Shown: positions 1-7,849 of the stretch, piece after piece
How positions within the stretch are numbered: the first letter of the stretch is position 1
Layout: each line of letters starts with the position of its first letter
From: Microbacterium ureisolvens
GTDB lineage: Bacteria > Actinomycetota > Actinomycetes > Actinomycetales > Microbacteriaceae
Assembly: GCF_015278315.1 (NCBI RefSeq)
Contig: NZ_JADIJE010000002.1
Span: 62,001 to 126,000 of the forward strand
Length of the DNA: 64,000 bases
Direction of reading: 5' to 3'
Program-made: the position numbers and the translations under genes
Notes under the pieces: generated by a model
Seen by the model: only the letters and a program-made list of their open reading frames with translations
Databases searched by the model: none
What the model was told of the DNA's origin: nothing

Positions 1-1104
1 TGCGTGATCCACTACGGCGACACCACCGGAAAGGTGCTGACGCGCCTGTATGACGAGACGCAGAACGGCGCGGGCGGCTCGGGCTACGTGTCGGCGGTCG
101 CGCTCGAAGAGACCTCGCTCCTCAACTACAACCAGGGCAACCCCGACTCGCACACCGTGCAGCCGGGCGAGACGCTCACGCCGCCGAAGGAGAAGCTCGT
201 CGCGGTGTACCCGTCGGGCGGCTCGATGTGGTCCGACAACCCGATCACCGTGCTCGGCGTCGATTGGGTGACGCCCGAGCAGGCCGACGCGGGCGCCGCG
301 TTCGCCGCCTTCCTGCAGACGGATGCGGCGCAGGAGATCCTGCCGGAGTACGGCTTCCGTCCCCTGGACGCGTCGGTGCCGCTGGGCGACCTCTTCACGG
401 CCGAGTACGGCGTCGATCCCGCGGGTCCCGCTGTCACGCTGCCGAAGCCCGCCGTCGAGGTCGTCTCGGCCGCGATCGACCAGTGGACGCAGATCCGCAA
501 GCCGTCGTCGGTGCTCGAGGTCATCGACATCTCGGGCTCGATGGACGAGGCGATCGGCGATGGGCGCTCCAAGCTCGACGGCGCCATCGAGGGGGCGCAG
601 GCGACGCTCGGCCACTTCCGCTCCTCCGACGAGGTCGGCGTGTGGGCGTTCACCACCGGGGTGGAGTCCGAGGCGGGCGAGAACATCGTCGTCCTGCGCA
701 ACGTCGAGCCCCTCGCGTCGGACCGCGAATCGGTGGATGCGTCGCTCGAGGACCTGCGCTTCGCCCACCGCGACGGCACGCCCCTCTACGACGCGATCGC
801 CGCGGCGTACGACGAGATGCTCGAGCGCGCAGAGCCCGGGCGCATCAACGCGATCGTGCTGCTGTCGGACGGTCAGGACACCGACTCGACGATCTCGCTC
901 GACTCGCTCATCGCGAAGATCGGCGGGTCCGCCCGCGAGGGCGGCGACGAGGCGCCGGTGCGCATCTTCCCCATCGCCTACGGCGAGGGCGCCGATGCCG
1001 GCGCCCTGCAGCGGATCGCCGAGGCCACCGGCGGGCAGTGGTTCGACGCGTCCGACGCCGCGAAGATCGACCTCGTCTTCGCGTCCGTGATCAACAACTT
1101 CTGA
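1..1104 (+). CDS. von Willebrand factor A domain protein with solute-binding-like N-terminal part (5' truncated)
   Basis: The reading frame is open from base 1, so the gene begins before the window. The visible part is 367 residues. The first ~160 look like the C-terminal lobe of a periplasmic/extracellular solute-binding protein (segments such as AVYPSGGSMW and AAFAAFLQTDAAQEILPEYGFRP). Residues ~170-365 form a vWA domain with the MIDAS motif DISGSM near residue 177 and a second metal-site region LLSDGQDTDS. This architecture (substrate-binding-like lobe plus vWA, usually membrane-anchored at the N terminus) occurs in actinobacterial surface proteins. The next gene starts 14 bases downstream, suggesting an operon with a membrane partner. 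The function is unknown; metal-dependent protein or ligand binding outside the membrane is inferred. Confidence 0.85.
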   Translation, partial: CVIHYGDTTGKVLTRLYDETQNGAGGSGYVSAVALEETSLLNYNQGNPDSHTVQPGETLTPPKEKLVAVYPSGGSMWSDNPITVLGVDWVTPEQADAGAAFAAFLQTDAAQEILPEYGFRPLDASVPLGDLFTAEYGVDPAGPAVTLPKPAVEVVSAAIDQWTQIRKPSSVLEVIDISGSMDEAIGDGRSKLDGAIEGAQATLGHFRSSDEVGVWAFTTGVESEAGENIVVLRNVEPLASDRESVDASLEDLRFAHRDGTPLYDAIAAAYDEMLERAEPGRINAIVLLSDGQDTDSTISLDSLIAKIGGSAREGGDEAPVRIFPIAYGEGADAGALQRIAEATGGQWFDASDAAKIDLVFASVINNF

Positions 1105-1118
1105 GCGGCGGGAGCGTG

Positions 1119-2147
1119 ATGTACGCGGCGGATGGGCAGGGTTACGTCGACGACGCGATCGACGGCATCGAGGTCGACAACATCTACGTCTCACCCGAGG
1201 TGCCGGACGCCGACGCGCTCGAGGCGACCCTGGCGCAGCAGGTCGGCGACGCCTCGATCGGCATCGCGGTGCTGTCGGACAACGCCTTGCTGGAGGCATC
1301 CGGGCCAGACATCGTGCGCGAGATCGCGACGGCGCATCCGGACTGCGAGACGGTGATCGTCGCGGTCGGCGACGACCTGTGGGCCGGCTCCCACGCATTG
1401 GGGCAGGGTGAGGCGATGGGCATCGCCAACCAGGCCGAGCAGTCGACCGACTCGCTCGAGGCTGCGCTCACCGAGACGGTCCAGGGCGTGATCGCGGCGT
1501 CCGATGCCGCCGGCGCCGGCGACGACGGCGTAGGCGGCGGGCCGATCATCGGCGGGGTGCTCACCGTTGCCGTCGTCCTGGCCGCCGGCGTGGCGGTCTG
1601 GGGCGTCAGCCGCTCGCGCCGCAGGAGCCGCGGCGAGAACCGGCACGCCCCGCTGCCCGACACCGTTCGCCCGCTCGTCGCGCGGCTGCGTGCGCTGAGC
1701 GGTGAGTACGCGGCGGCCGCGGCATCCGGGAATCCCGTCGCAGGTGAGGTGAGCGCCGAGGTCTCGCTCGTCGCGGAGAACGCCACCGAGCTCTTCGACC
1801 GTCTGGACCGCAAGGGCGACGAGGGCCAGCGCGCGACGGCCGCCGTGGAATACGGCGAGACGCTGCGCAAGCTCACCGCCGCGCTCGACCGGGACTATCT
1901 GCTCGACATCCTGGAGCATCCCGACCTGTGGGACGAGCCGGGCGACCGGGTGCGCGAGGTGCGCACGGCACTGTCGTCGTTCTCCTCCGAGCTGGTCGAG
2001 AACATCAAGCAGGTCAACGCCCGGCGCGGGCTGCACTTCCAGGTGTCGCTGGACGGCCTCATCGGCCGGCGCAAGGAGCTGCAGGAGTGGGACCGCGCCT
2101 TCGAGCGCGCGGACGGCGAGACCGGCCCCATCCCGCGCGCCGACTAG
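1119..2147 (+). CDS. single-pass membrane protein with extracellular N-terminal Rv1476/DUF6676-like domain
   Basis: The product is 342 aa from ATG 1119; GTG 1116 is an alternative in-frame start. Residues ~1-135 resemble the small alpha/beta domain of actinobacterial Rv1476/TPM-like proteins ([20 protein letters not shown], then a hydrophobic [12 protein letters not shown] strand). A glycine-rich linker leads to one transmembrane helix at about residues 140-165, followed by an Arg-rich cytoplasmic edge ([10 protein letters not shown]) and a helical cytoplasmic C-terminal half of ~170 residues. It follows the vWA gene by 14 bases and is probably cotranscribed. I infer the two proteins act together at the cell surface. 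The family assignment is from memory of the pattern and is moderate. Confidence 0.75.
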   Translation: MYAADGQGYVDDAIDGIEVDNIYVSPEVPDADALEATLAQQVGDASIGIAVLSDNALLEASGPDIVREIATAHPDCETVIVAVGDDLWAGSHALGQGEAMGIANQAEQSTDSLEAALTETVQGVIAASDAAGAGDDGVGGGPIIGGVLTVAVVLAAGVAVWGVSRSRRRSRGENRHAPLPDTVRPLVARLRALSGEYAAAAASGNPVAGEVSAEVSLVAENATELFDRLDRKGDEGQRATAAVEYGETLRKLTAALDRDYLLDILEHPDLWDEPGDRVREVRTALSSFSSELVENIKQVNARRGLHFQVSLDGLIGRRKELQEWDRAFERADGETGPIPRAD

Positions 2148-2217
2148 ACTCTACGGATGCCGAGATCCGCGGCATCCCGCACCCTCGTGCATCCCCCTCC
2201 CGACCATTGGAGCCACC

Positions 2218-3603
2218 GTGGCCGAGCAGTCTCGCCTCGACAAAGTCATCGCCCTCGCCCGTCACCGCGGGTTCGTGTTCCAGGCCGGTGAGATCTACGG
2301 CGGATCCCGGTCGGCGTGGGACTACGGTCCCCTCGGCACTGAGCTCAAGGAGAACATCCGCCGGCAGTGGTGGCAGACGTTCGTGCGCGGCCGCGGCGAC
2401 ATGGTCGGCCTCGACTCCTCGATCATCCTGCCCAAGCGCGTGTGGGAGGCATCCGGTCACGTCGCCACGTTCACCGACCCGCTCGTGGAGTGCCTCCACT
2501 GCCACAAGCGCTTCCGCGCCGACAACCTCGTCGAGGACTTCGAGGCGCGCAAGGGCCGGGCGCCCGAGGGCGGGCTCGCCGGCGTGCCGTGCCCGAACTG
2601 CGGCACGAAGGGGCAGTACACCGAGCCCAAGGCCTTCTCCGGTCTGGTGAAGACCTACCTCGGCGTCGTCGACGACGAGTCGGGCCTGCACTACCTGCGT
2701 CCCGAGACCGCGCAGGGCATCTTCGTGAACTTCTCGAACGTGCTCACCGCGAGCCGCAAGAAGCCGCCGTTTGGCATCGGCCAGGTGGGCAAGGCGTTCC
2801 GCAACGAGATCACCCCCGGAAACTTCATCTTCCGCACGCGCGAGTTCGAGCAGATGGAGATCGAGTACTTCGTGCCGCCCGCCGAGGCGCAGGAGTGGTT
2901 CGAGCACTGGGTCGACGAGTGCTGGGACTGGTTCGTCGGCCTCGGCATCGACCCCGACAACATGCGCCGGTTCGACGTGCCGGAAGACGAGCGCGCGCAC
3001 TACTCCGACGGCACGATCGACGTCGAGTACCGCTTCGGCTTCGCCGGCAAGGAGTGGGGTGAGCTCATGGGCGTCGCCAACCGCACCGACTACGACCTGG
3101 GCTCGCACTCGGAGGCGTCGGGTCAGTCGCTGTCGTATTTCGACCAGGCCTCGGGCGAGAAGTACATCCCGTACGTCATCGAGCCGTCGTTCGGCCTCAC
3201 CCGCGCGATGATGGCGTTCCTCGTCGACGCGTACCACGAGGAGGAGGCGCCGAACGCCAAGGGGGGCACCGACACCCGCACCGTGCTGAAGCTCGACCCG
3301 CGCCTGGCGCCGGTGAAGGTGGCTGTGCTCCCGCTGTCGCGCAACGAGCAGCTCTCGCCGATCGCTCGGGAGGTCGCGGAGCAGCTCCGCGGCGACTGGA
3401 ACATCGACTTCGACGACGCCGGCGCCATCGGCCGCCGCTACCGCCGTCAGGACGAGATCGGCACGCCCTTCTGCGTCACCGTCGACTTCGACTCCCTCGA
3501 CGACCGCGCCGTCACGGTGCGCGACCGCGACACGATGGGTCAGGAGCGCGTCCCGCTCGAGGGGCTGCACGACTACCTCGCCGAGCGCCTGCGCGGAGCC
3601 TGA
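2218..3603 (+). CDS. glyS: glycine--tRNA ligase (alpha2 type)
   Basis: The 461 aa product charges tRNA-Gly with glycine in the cytoplasm. It has the length of the single-chain homodimeric class II enzyme. The N-terminal motif [11 protein letters not shown] and the class II motif-2 loop [19 protein letters not shown] near residue 194 are clear. Residues C92/C95 (CLHC) and C125/C128 (CPNC) form the zinc-knuckle-like insertion seen in many bacterial enzymes. The C-terminal ~100 residues are the anticodon-binding fold ([13 protein letters not shown]). The GTG start is preceded by TTGGAG at a suitable distance. It stands alone, with a possible -10 (TAGACT, 2145-2150) overlapping the stop codon of the preceding gene. 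Confidence 0.97.
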   Translation: MAEQSRLDKVIALARHRGFVFQAGEIYGGSRSAWDYGPLGTELKENIRRQWWQTFVRGRGDMVGLDSSIILPKRVWEASGHVATFTDPLVECLHCHKRFRADNLVEDFEARKGRAPEGGLAGVPCPNCGTKGQYTEPKAFSGLVKTYLGVVDDESGLHYLRPETAQGIFVNFSNVLTASRKKPPFGIGQVGKAFRNEITPGNFIFRTREFEQMEIEYFVPPAEAQEWFEHWVDECWDWFVGLGIDPDNMRRFDVPEDERAHYSDGTIDVEYRFGFAGKEWGELMGVANRTDYDLGSHSEASGQSLSYFDQASGEKYIPYVIEPSFGLTRAMMAFLVDAYHEEEAPNAKGGTDTRTVLKLDPRLAPVKVAVLPLSRNEQLSPIAREVAEQLRGDWNIDFDDAGAIGRRYRRQDEIGTPFCVTVDFDSLDDRAVTVRDRDTMGQERVPLEGLHDYLAERLRGA

Positions 3604-3622
3604 CCTCCGGTTCGGTCCGCCT

Positions 3623-3651
3623 GCCCCCGGGCCTGGGTTGGTCGAGGGGGC
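3623..3651 (+). terminator. possible glyS terminator hairpin
   Basis: GCCCCC (3623-3628) can pair with GGGGGC (3646-3651) across a 17-base loop, 20 bases after the glyS stop. There is no T-run; evidence is weak. Confidence 0.3.
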
Positions 3652-3680
3652 GCCTTCTCCGTCGTGTCGGCGGCACCGCC

Positions 3681-3686
3681 TAGGGT
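3681..3686 (+). promoter_or_regulatory. -10 box of the double VOC gene
   Basis: TAGGGT lies 31 bases before the ATG at 3717. It implies a short leader that still contains the GAGAAGG ribosome binding site (3701-3707). I see no convincing -35. Confidence 0.45.
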
Positions 3687-3716
3687 CGGTGACGAACGGT
3701 GAGAAGGGTAACGCCC

Positions 3717-4526
3717 ATGCCCGAACCGCGCACATACCCCGCCGGCGTCCCCTGCTGGGTCGACGTCACCGCTCCCGACCTCGAGGCGGCGACGCGCTTC
3801 TACGGTGGGCTCTTCGGCTGGGAGTTCCACGACGCGATGCCGTCGGGCGCTCCGGGCGCCTATCTCATCGCAACGCTCGACGGCGAGGATGCGGCGGCGC
3901 TCGCCGCGGGTGATCGCGCGGAGTGGATGAGCTATATCGCCACCGAGGATGCCGACGCGACTGCGACGGCCGTGGCGGACGCCGGCGGGCGTGTGCTCGA
4001 GGCACCGGAGGACGCAGGCCCCGGAGGCCGCATGGCGACGTGCGCCGACCCGCAGGGTGCGGTCTTTCGGCTGTGGCAGCCGCGGCGCCGGCCGGGCGCG
4101 CAGGTCGCGAACGTACCGGGGGCATGGAGTTTCAGCGACCTGCACGCCCCGGATCCCGCGGCGGCGCAGCGCTTCTACCGTGACGTCTTCGGCTGGGAGG
4201 TCTCCGCCGATCTCGGTGCCGGAATGTTCCGCCTGCCCGGCTACGGCGATCACCTCGCGTCGACGATCGACCCGGGCATCCATGAGCGCCAAGCCTCAGC
4301 GCCGCCGGGCTTCGCCGATGTCGTCGCCGGCTTCACCCCGAGCGACGAGAGTGCGCGGTGGTGGATCATCTTCACCGTGGCGGATCGCGATGATGCGGTG
4401 GCGCAGGTAGAGGCACTGGGCGGCCGGGTCCACTCCGCCACCGACACTGCCTGGACGCGCGAAGCGGTCGTCGCGGATCCCGCGGGCGGGAAGTTCATCG
4501 TCAGCCAGTTCACTCCGCCCGAGTGA
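3717..4526 (+). CDS. VOC (glyoxalase/bleomycin resistance fold) protein with two domains
   Basis: The 269 aa product consists of two tandem vicinal-oxygen-chelate modules, at about residues 8-120 and 135-265. Both open with a G-x-P-x-W-V/S-D motif and an ATRFYGGLFGWEF / AQRFYRDVFGWEV helix. ATG 3717 is chosen because GAGAAGG sits 10 bases upstream; the in-frame GTG at 3699 would place that site inside the gene. Proteins of this kind are often called 27 kDa antigen Cfp30B-like or hydroxylase-like. No substrate can be assigned from sequence. It is a single gene; the following gene has its own promoter. Confidence 0.88.
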   Translation: MPEPRTYPAGVPCWVDVTAPDLEAATRFYGGLFGWEFHDAMPSGAPGAYLIATLDGEDAAALAAGDRAEWMSYIATEDADATATAVADAGGRVLEAPEDAGPGGRMATCADPQGAVFRLWQPRRRPGAQVANVPGAWSFSDLHAPDPAAAQRFYRDVFGWEVSADLGAGMFRLPGYGDHLASTIDPGIHERQASAPPGFADVVAGFTPSDESARWWIIFTVADRDDAVAQVEALGGRVHSATDTAWTREAVVADPAGGKFIVSQFTPPE

Positions 4527-4582
4527 AGCGGACGCCTTGCGGCCAGGTTGTCAACCCCGCACCCGATGTCGCACGACCGGAC

Positions 4583-4588
4583 TAGCGT
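4583..4588 (+). promoter_or_regulatory. -10 box for leaderless DUF3072 gene
   Basis: TAGCGT ends 7 bases before the ATG at 4596 and no ribosome binding site is present. This matches a leaderless transcript starting at or next to the start codon. Confidence 0.5.
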
Positions 4589-4595
4589 CGCACAT

Positions 4596-4835
4596 ATGTC
4601 CGATTCCAATGACGCAGAAGAAGTCCTCGGCGCCCGCCGGACGGGCGACAACCCGGCCGAGAAGGACCCGTCGGAGTGGGTGACCGGTGATGAGCCGATC
4701 ACGGCCGCGCAGCGCAGCTACCTCGACACGCTGGCGCGCGAGGCGGGCGAGGAGATCCCGGCCGGCATCACCAAGGCCGAGGCCTCGGAGCACATCGAGC
4801 GATTGCAGCAGAAGACCGGCCGAGGCGTGCAGTAG
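4596..4835 (+). CDS. DUF3072 domain protein
   Basis: The small acidic protein is 79 aa. It carries the family signature DPSEWVTGDEPITAAQRSYL followed by a short helix rich in E/A (AREAGEEIPAGITKAEASEH). The fold suggests a SAP-like two-helix element, but no function is known. The start at ATG 4596 rather than an earlier in-frame codon is supported by the TAGCGT box 7 bases upstream and by family length. A strong bidirectional hairpin at 4966-4999 separates it from the convergent flotillin gene. Confidence 0.85.
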   Translation: MSDSNDAEEVLGARRTGDNPAEKDPSEWVTGDEPITAAQRSYLDTLAREAGEEIPAGITKAEASEHIERLQQKTGRGVQ

Positions 4836-4965
4836 ACCGCCCGCCGCCCGCACGCACGCGGGGCGGCACGCCCGGCGCTTGAAGGCCCGAGGCGCCCGCT
4901 GGGCCCCGCGGGCTCTCGCACCGTGAAGCGCCGGCCCCGTAGAGACCGCGCGTGCGCGAACATGG

Positions 4966-4999
4966 CGAAGCGCCCGGCCCACGTGGACCGGGCGCTTCG
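4966..4999. terminator. bidirectional terminator hairpin
   Basis: A perfect 12-base stem CGAAGCGCCCGG (4966-4977) / CCGGGCGCTTCG (4988-4999) with a 10-base loop lies between the convergent DUF3072 and flotillin genes. It can serve both strands. Confidence 0.8.
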
Positions 5000-5009
5000 T
5001 GCGACGAGC

Positions 5010-6530
5010 TCAGCCGGCGGAGCCGCCGGCTTTCACGACACCCTTGGCCGCGGTCTTCGCGACGTCGCGGGCGTCGTCGGCGGCGGCGAGGGCGTCCGCA
5101 CCGGCCGTCTTCAGCGCGAACGACTGCAGCAGCGTGTTGAGGTCGAGCCCGGTGAGGCCCTTGACGACCTCGGTTCCCTCGCCGAGCACCTTGCCGACCG
5201 TCTTGGTCATCTCGGACGCACCGTCGGTCGAGACGACGGTGAGCTTGTCGATCGACGCGATCGGCTCGGCCGCGGCGCGCACGATGTCGGGCAGGCGCGA
5301 GATGATCTCCTGCGCCAGGGCCGCCTCGCCGTACTTCTGAAGCGCGAGCGCCTTGGCGTCGGTCGACGCGGCCTCTGCGAGACCCTCGGCCTGGATCGCG
5401 GACGCGCGGGCCTCACCCTCGGCGCGGATACCGGCGGCCAGCGCGACCTGCTTGTCGCGCTCGGCCTCACCCGAGAAGCGCACCGCGGTCGCGGCGGCTT
5501 CGGCGTCCTGCACGGCGGCGACCTTGTTCGCCTCGGCGATCTTCGTCCGCTTGAAGGCGTCGGCCTCGGTGGCCGCGTTCGCGGCGTCGCGGAGGGCGGT
5601 CGCCCGCTGCACCTCGGCGTATGCCTGCGCCTCGGCCGGCTTGCGGATCTCGATGTCGAGGCGCTCCTGCGTCACGAGCGCCTGCTCGGTGAGCGCCTCA
5701 CGTTCCTGCACGGCGACGAGCTTGTCCTGCTCGGCGGTCGCGAGCTGTCCGGCCGCCTGTGCCTCTGCGTTAGCGCGGTCGGTCTCGGCCTTGATGGTCG
5801 CCTGCTTGAGGGCCAGCGCCTTCTGGCGCTCAGCGATCTGCTCGGAGGCCTCGATGCGGGCGAACTCGCTGGCGCGCGACGCCTCGGCCTCGCTGATCTC
5901 GGCGACCTGGCGGGCGCGTGCCGCCTCCGCGCGGCCAAGGTTGGCGAGATAGTCACTGCCCGGCGTGGAGATGTCGCTGATGTTGAGCAGGTCGACCTGC
6001 AGGCCCTGCTCGACCAGGTCGGCCTTGGTCTCGGCGACGACTCGGTCCGAGAGGCTCTTGCGGTCCGAGATGATCTGCTCGATCGTCATGTCGCCGACGA
6101 TGGAGCGCAGCGAGCCCTCCAGCGATTCCTTGATGATCTCGGTCAGGAGGTCCTGCTGCGAAAGGAAGCGCTGGGCCGCGCGGCGCACGCCGTCCTCGGT
6201 GCCCGAGACCTTGAAGTTGATCGAGGCCTTGATCGCGATCTTGATCCGGTTCTTGTCGACGCCCTCGACGGTGATGCCGATCTGGCGCTGCTCGAGCGAG
6301 ATCGAGAAGCCCTGCTGGAGGATCGGCCACACGAACGTGCGGCCTCCGATCACGACGCGCTGCCCGCTGCCGGTCTCACCGGCAGCCGGCCGCCCGGCTC
6401 CGCGTCCGACGATGACGAGAGCCTCGTTCGGGGGCACGCGGCGGATGCGCCGCGCGATGAAGGTGATCAGCCCGAGCACTGCCACGACGAGGGCGATGAC
6501 CGCGATGATCTGGATGAGCTCGTTCGTCAT
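5010..6530 (-). CDS. flotillin family SPFH-domain membrane protein
   Basis: The 506 aa product has an N-terminal membrane anchor (residues ~6-26, IIAVIALVVAVLGLITFIA), then an SPFH/band-7 domain (~30-210, with VWPILQQGFSISLEQRQIGI), then a long Ala/Glu/Lys/Arg heptad-rich coiled coil (~215-430) typical of flotillins. The C terminus carries a short flexible tail ending AAKGVVKAGGSAG. Flotillins scaffold ordered membrane microdomains. It lies 61 bases downstream of an NfeD-like gene on the same strand, the classic NfeD-flotillin pairing, and probably shares its promoter near 7102. The family is certain, but its client proteins are not evident here. Confidence 0.95.
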   Translation of the reverse strand: MTNELIQIIAVIALVVAVLGLITFIARRIRRVPPNEALVIVGRGAGRPAAGETGSGQRVVIGGRTFVWPILQQGFSISLEQRQIGITVEGVDKNRIKIAIKASINFKVSGTEDGVRRAAQRFLSQQDLLTEIIKESLEGSLRSIVGDMTIEQIISDRKSLSDRVVAETKADLVEQGLQVDLLNISDISTPGSDYLANLGRAEAARARQVAEISEAEASRASEFARIEASEQIAERQKALALKQATIKAETDRANAEAQAAGQLATAEQDKLVAVQEREALTEQALVTQERLDIEIRKPAEAQAYAEVQRATALRDAANAATEADAFKRTKIAEANKVAAVQDAEAAATAVRFSGEAERDKQVALAAGIRAEGEARASAIQAEGLAEAASTDAKALALQKYGEAALAQEIISRLPDIVRAAAEPIASIDKLTVVSTDGASEMTKTVGKVLGEGTEVVKGLTGLDLNTLLQSFALKTAGADALAAADDARDVAKTAAKGVVKAGGSAG

Positions 6531-6591
6531 GGACGACCTTTCTCGAGGGATGCCGCGGCCCGGGGCTTCCCGGCCCTGACCGCGGGGGGAT

Positions 6592-7059
6592 CTACTCCGC
6601 GACGACCTTGACGCGGGTGCCGGAGTGCTCGACGACGCGTACGCGCACGCCCTCGGCGATGGTCTCGTCGGCGTACGCCAGGCGACGCTCGACCTCGTGC
6701 GGGCCGTCGAGGCTCACCTCGCCTCCGGCGGGGGAGATCGTCGAGCGGGTGACGCCGGAGAGGCCCAGAGCCGAGGCCGGCACGCCGTCGGAGCTCTTCG
6801 TCAGACGCTTCACGAACACCACCGCGATGACGTACGCGACGATGGCGAGCACCGCCGCCAGCACGTAGGCCCAGATGGTGTCGAGCCCGTTGGTGGTGAT
6901 GAGTGCGCCGGATGCCCCGAATACGACCGCCGCGATGCCCAGCGCCGTGCCCGAGATGGCGCCGTCCCCGATGTCGAAGTGGTCGAAGATGTCGCCGACG
7001 ATGAGCGAGATCAGCAGGACGGCGAGGCCGACGCCTCCGACGATGAGGAAGGGCAGCAC
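6592..7059 (-). CDS. NfeD-like membrane protein, flotillin partner
   Basis: The 155 aa product has two or three N-terminal transmembrane segments (residues ~2-22, 35-55, 60-80) followed by a soluble beta-rich OB-fold domain (~90-155: LGLSGVTRSTISPAGGEVSLDG ... GVRVRVVEHSGTRVKVVAE, the usual ending of NfeDb proteins). The short length without a ClpP-like protease domain makes it the 'NfeD1b' truncated type that travels with flotillin. It is the promoter-proximal gene of the pair. It probably forms a membrane-microdomain complex with the downstream flotillin; that is family knowledge, not something shown by this sequence. Confidence 0.88.
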   Translation of the reverse strand: MLPFLIVGGVGLAVLLISLIVGDIFDHFDIGDGAISGTALGIAAVVFGASGALITTNGLDTIWAYVLAAVLAIVAYVIAVVFVKRLTKSSDGVPASALGLSGVTRSTISPAGGEVSLDGPHEVERRLAYADETIAEGVRVRVVEHSGTRVKVVAE

Positions 7060-7101
7060 GGTGTCTCCATGGCGAGTGGGCGGATCCGGGCGGGTTCCCC
7101 C

Positions 7102-7107
7102 ACCCTA
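7102..7107 (-). promoter_or_regulatory. -10 box of the NfeD-flotillin operon
   Basis: On the minus strand this reads TAGGGT, 42 bases before the NfeD start. A TTGGAC (7128-7133) upstream is spaced 20 bases away, longer than ideal, so only the -10 is proposed. Confidence 0.4.
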
Positions 7108-7257
7108 GCCAGTTGTTGGGACCGGGTGTCCAATCGGGCGCAGGATGTGGAGAACCTGCTCCGAAGCGTCCCGATATGGGCGGTGGAGGATGGGCGCGGA
7201 GTGCGGATGACGCGCGCCGGCCGTGGAGGTGAGGCATCCGTCGCATCGATCCGGTGA

Positions 7258-7737
7258 TTGACTGGCGGAGTGCGTCTCGAGCGATGCGGTCCGGGCGATG
7301 TCGCGGCCGTTGCGGCGTTCCTGAGCGAAGTCGATCTCACCTCTAGTGGGCTGGACGCTCCGGGAGTACGGCTGTGGTTCGCGCGGGATGAGCAGGGTGC
7401 CGTCGTCGGCAGCACCGGCTACGAGGTGAGCGGTGACGGCCGACATGCCCTGATCCGCAGCGTCGCCGTCAACCCTGCGCAGCGTTCGAGGGGAAGGGGA
7501 AGCGCGCTCGCGCGGTTCGCGCTGTATCGCGCAGCCGCGGAAGGGGCGACGACGGCCTGGCTCTTCAGCCGCCGGTCGGGCCCGTTCTGGCAGAGCCTCG
7601 CGTTCGAGCCAGCCGACCGCCACGACCTCGCTCACGTGCTGGGTGAGACCCACCAGGTGCGGCTCTTCCGGTCGAGCGGTCAGCTCGACCGTGAGACCGC
7701 CTGGAGGCGGACGCTGACGGACGATGGAGTGCGCTGA
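7258..7737 (+). CDS. GNAT family N-acetyltransferase
   Basis: The product is about 155-159 aa. It shows the GNAT core: beta-strand RLERCGPGDVAAVAAFL at the start, the strand-4 / P-loop segment LIRSVAVNPAQRSRGRGSALARFAL (motif A, Q/RxxGxG/A), and a C-terminal FWQSLAFEPADR motif B segment. This form resembles small arsenate/ArsN-like or Elp3-type stand-alone acetyltransferases, and the acceptor is unknown. A TTG at 7258 or GTG at 7270 could be the start; neither has a textbook ribosome binding site (GGTGA at 7253-7257 favours 7270). It lies head-to-head with NfeD, separated by ~200 bases. Confidence 0.8.
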   Translation: MTGGVRLERCGPGDVAAVAAFLSEVDLTSSGLDAPGVRLWFARDEQGAVVGSTGYEVSGDGRHALIRSVAVNPAQRSRGRGSALARFALYRAAAEGATTAWLFSRRSGPFWQSLAFEPADRHDLAHVLGETHQVRLFRSSGQLDRETAWRRTLTDDGVR

Positions 7738-7742
7738 AACGC

Positions 7743-7771
7743 TTGCCAGATTCGAACTTATGTTCTAGAAT
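7743..7771 (+). promoter_or_regulatory. sigma-70 promoter with embedded LexA-like box
   Basis: TTGCCA (7743-7748) and TAGAAT (7766-7771) are separated by exactly 17 bases, the best housekeeping promoter in the window. Between them CGAACTTATGTTCT (7753-7766) matches 12 of 14 positions of the Gram-positive/mycobacterial SOS box CGAACATATGTTCG. LexA bound there would block polymerase. The promoter serves the DUF222-HNH gene starting at 7850. Confidence 0.75.
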
Positions 7772-7849
7772 GAGGGCAGAGATCGAACTCGTGCCCACTT
7801 CGTTCGGTCTTCCGTCGCACCCTGCGTGGTGCTGTTCTGCGGGAGCATC

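Noticed and set aside
4923..6611. Long open frame on the plus strand opposite flotillin
   Set aside because: It is the antisense shadow of a well-conserved coiled-coil gene; the translated sequence is Arg/Gly/Leu-rich without any domain.
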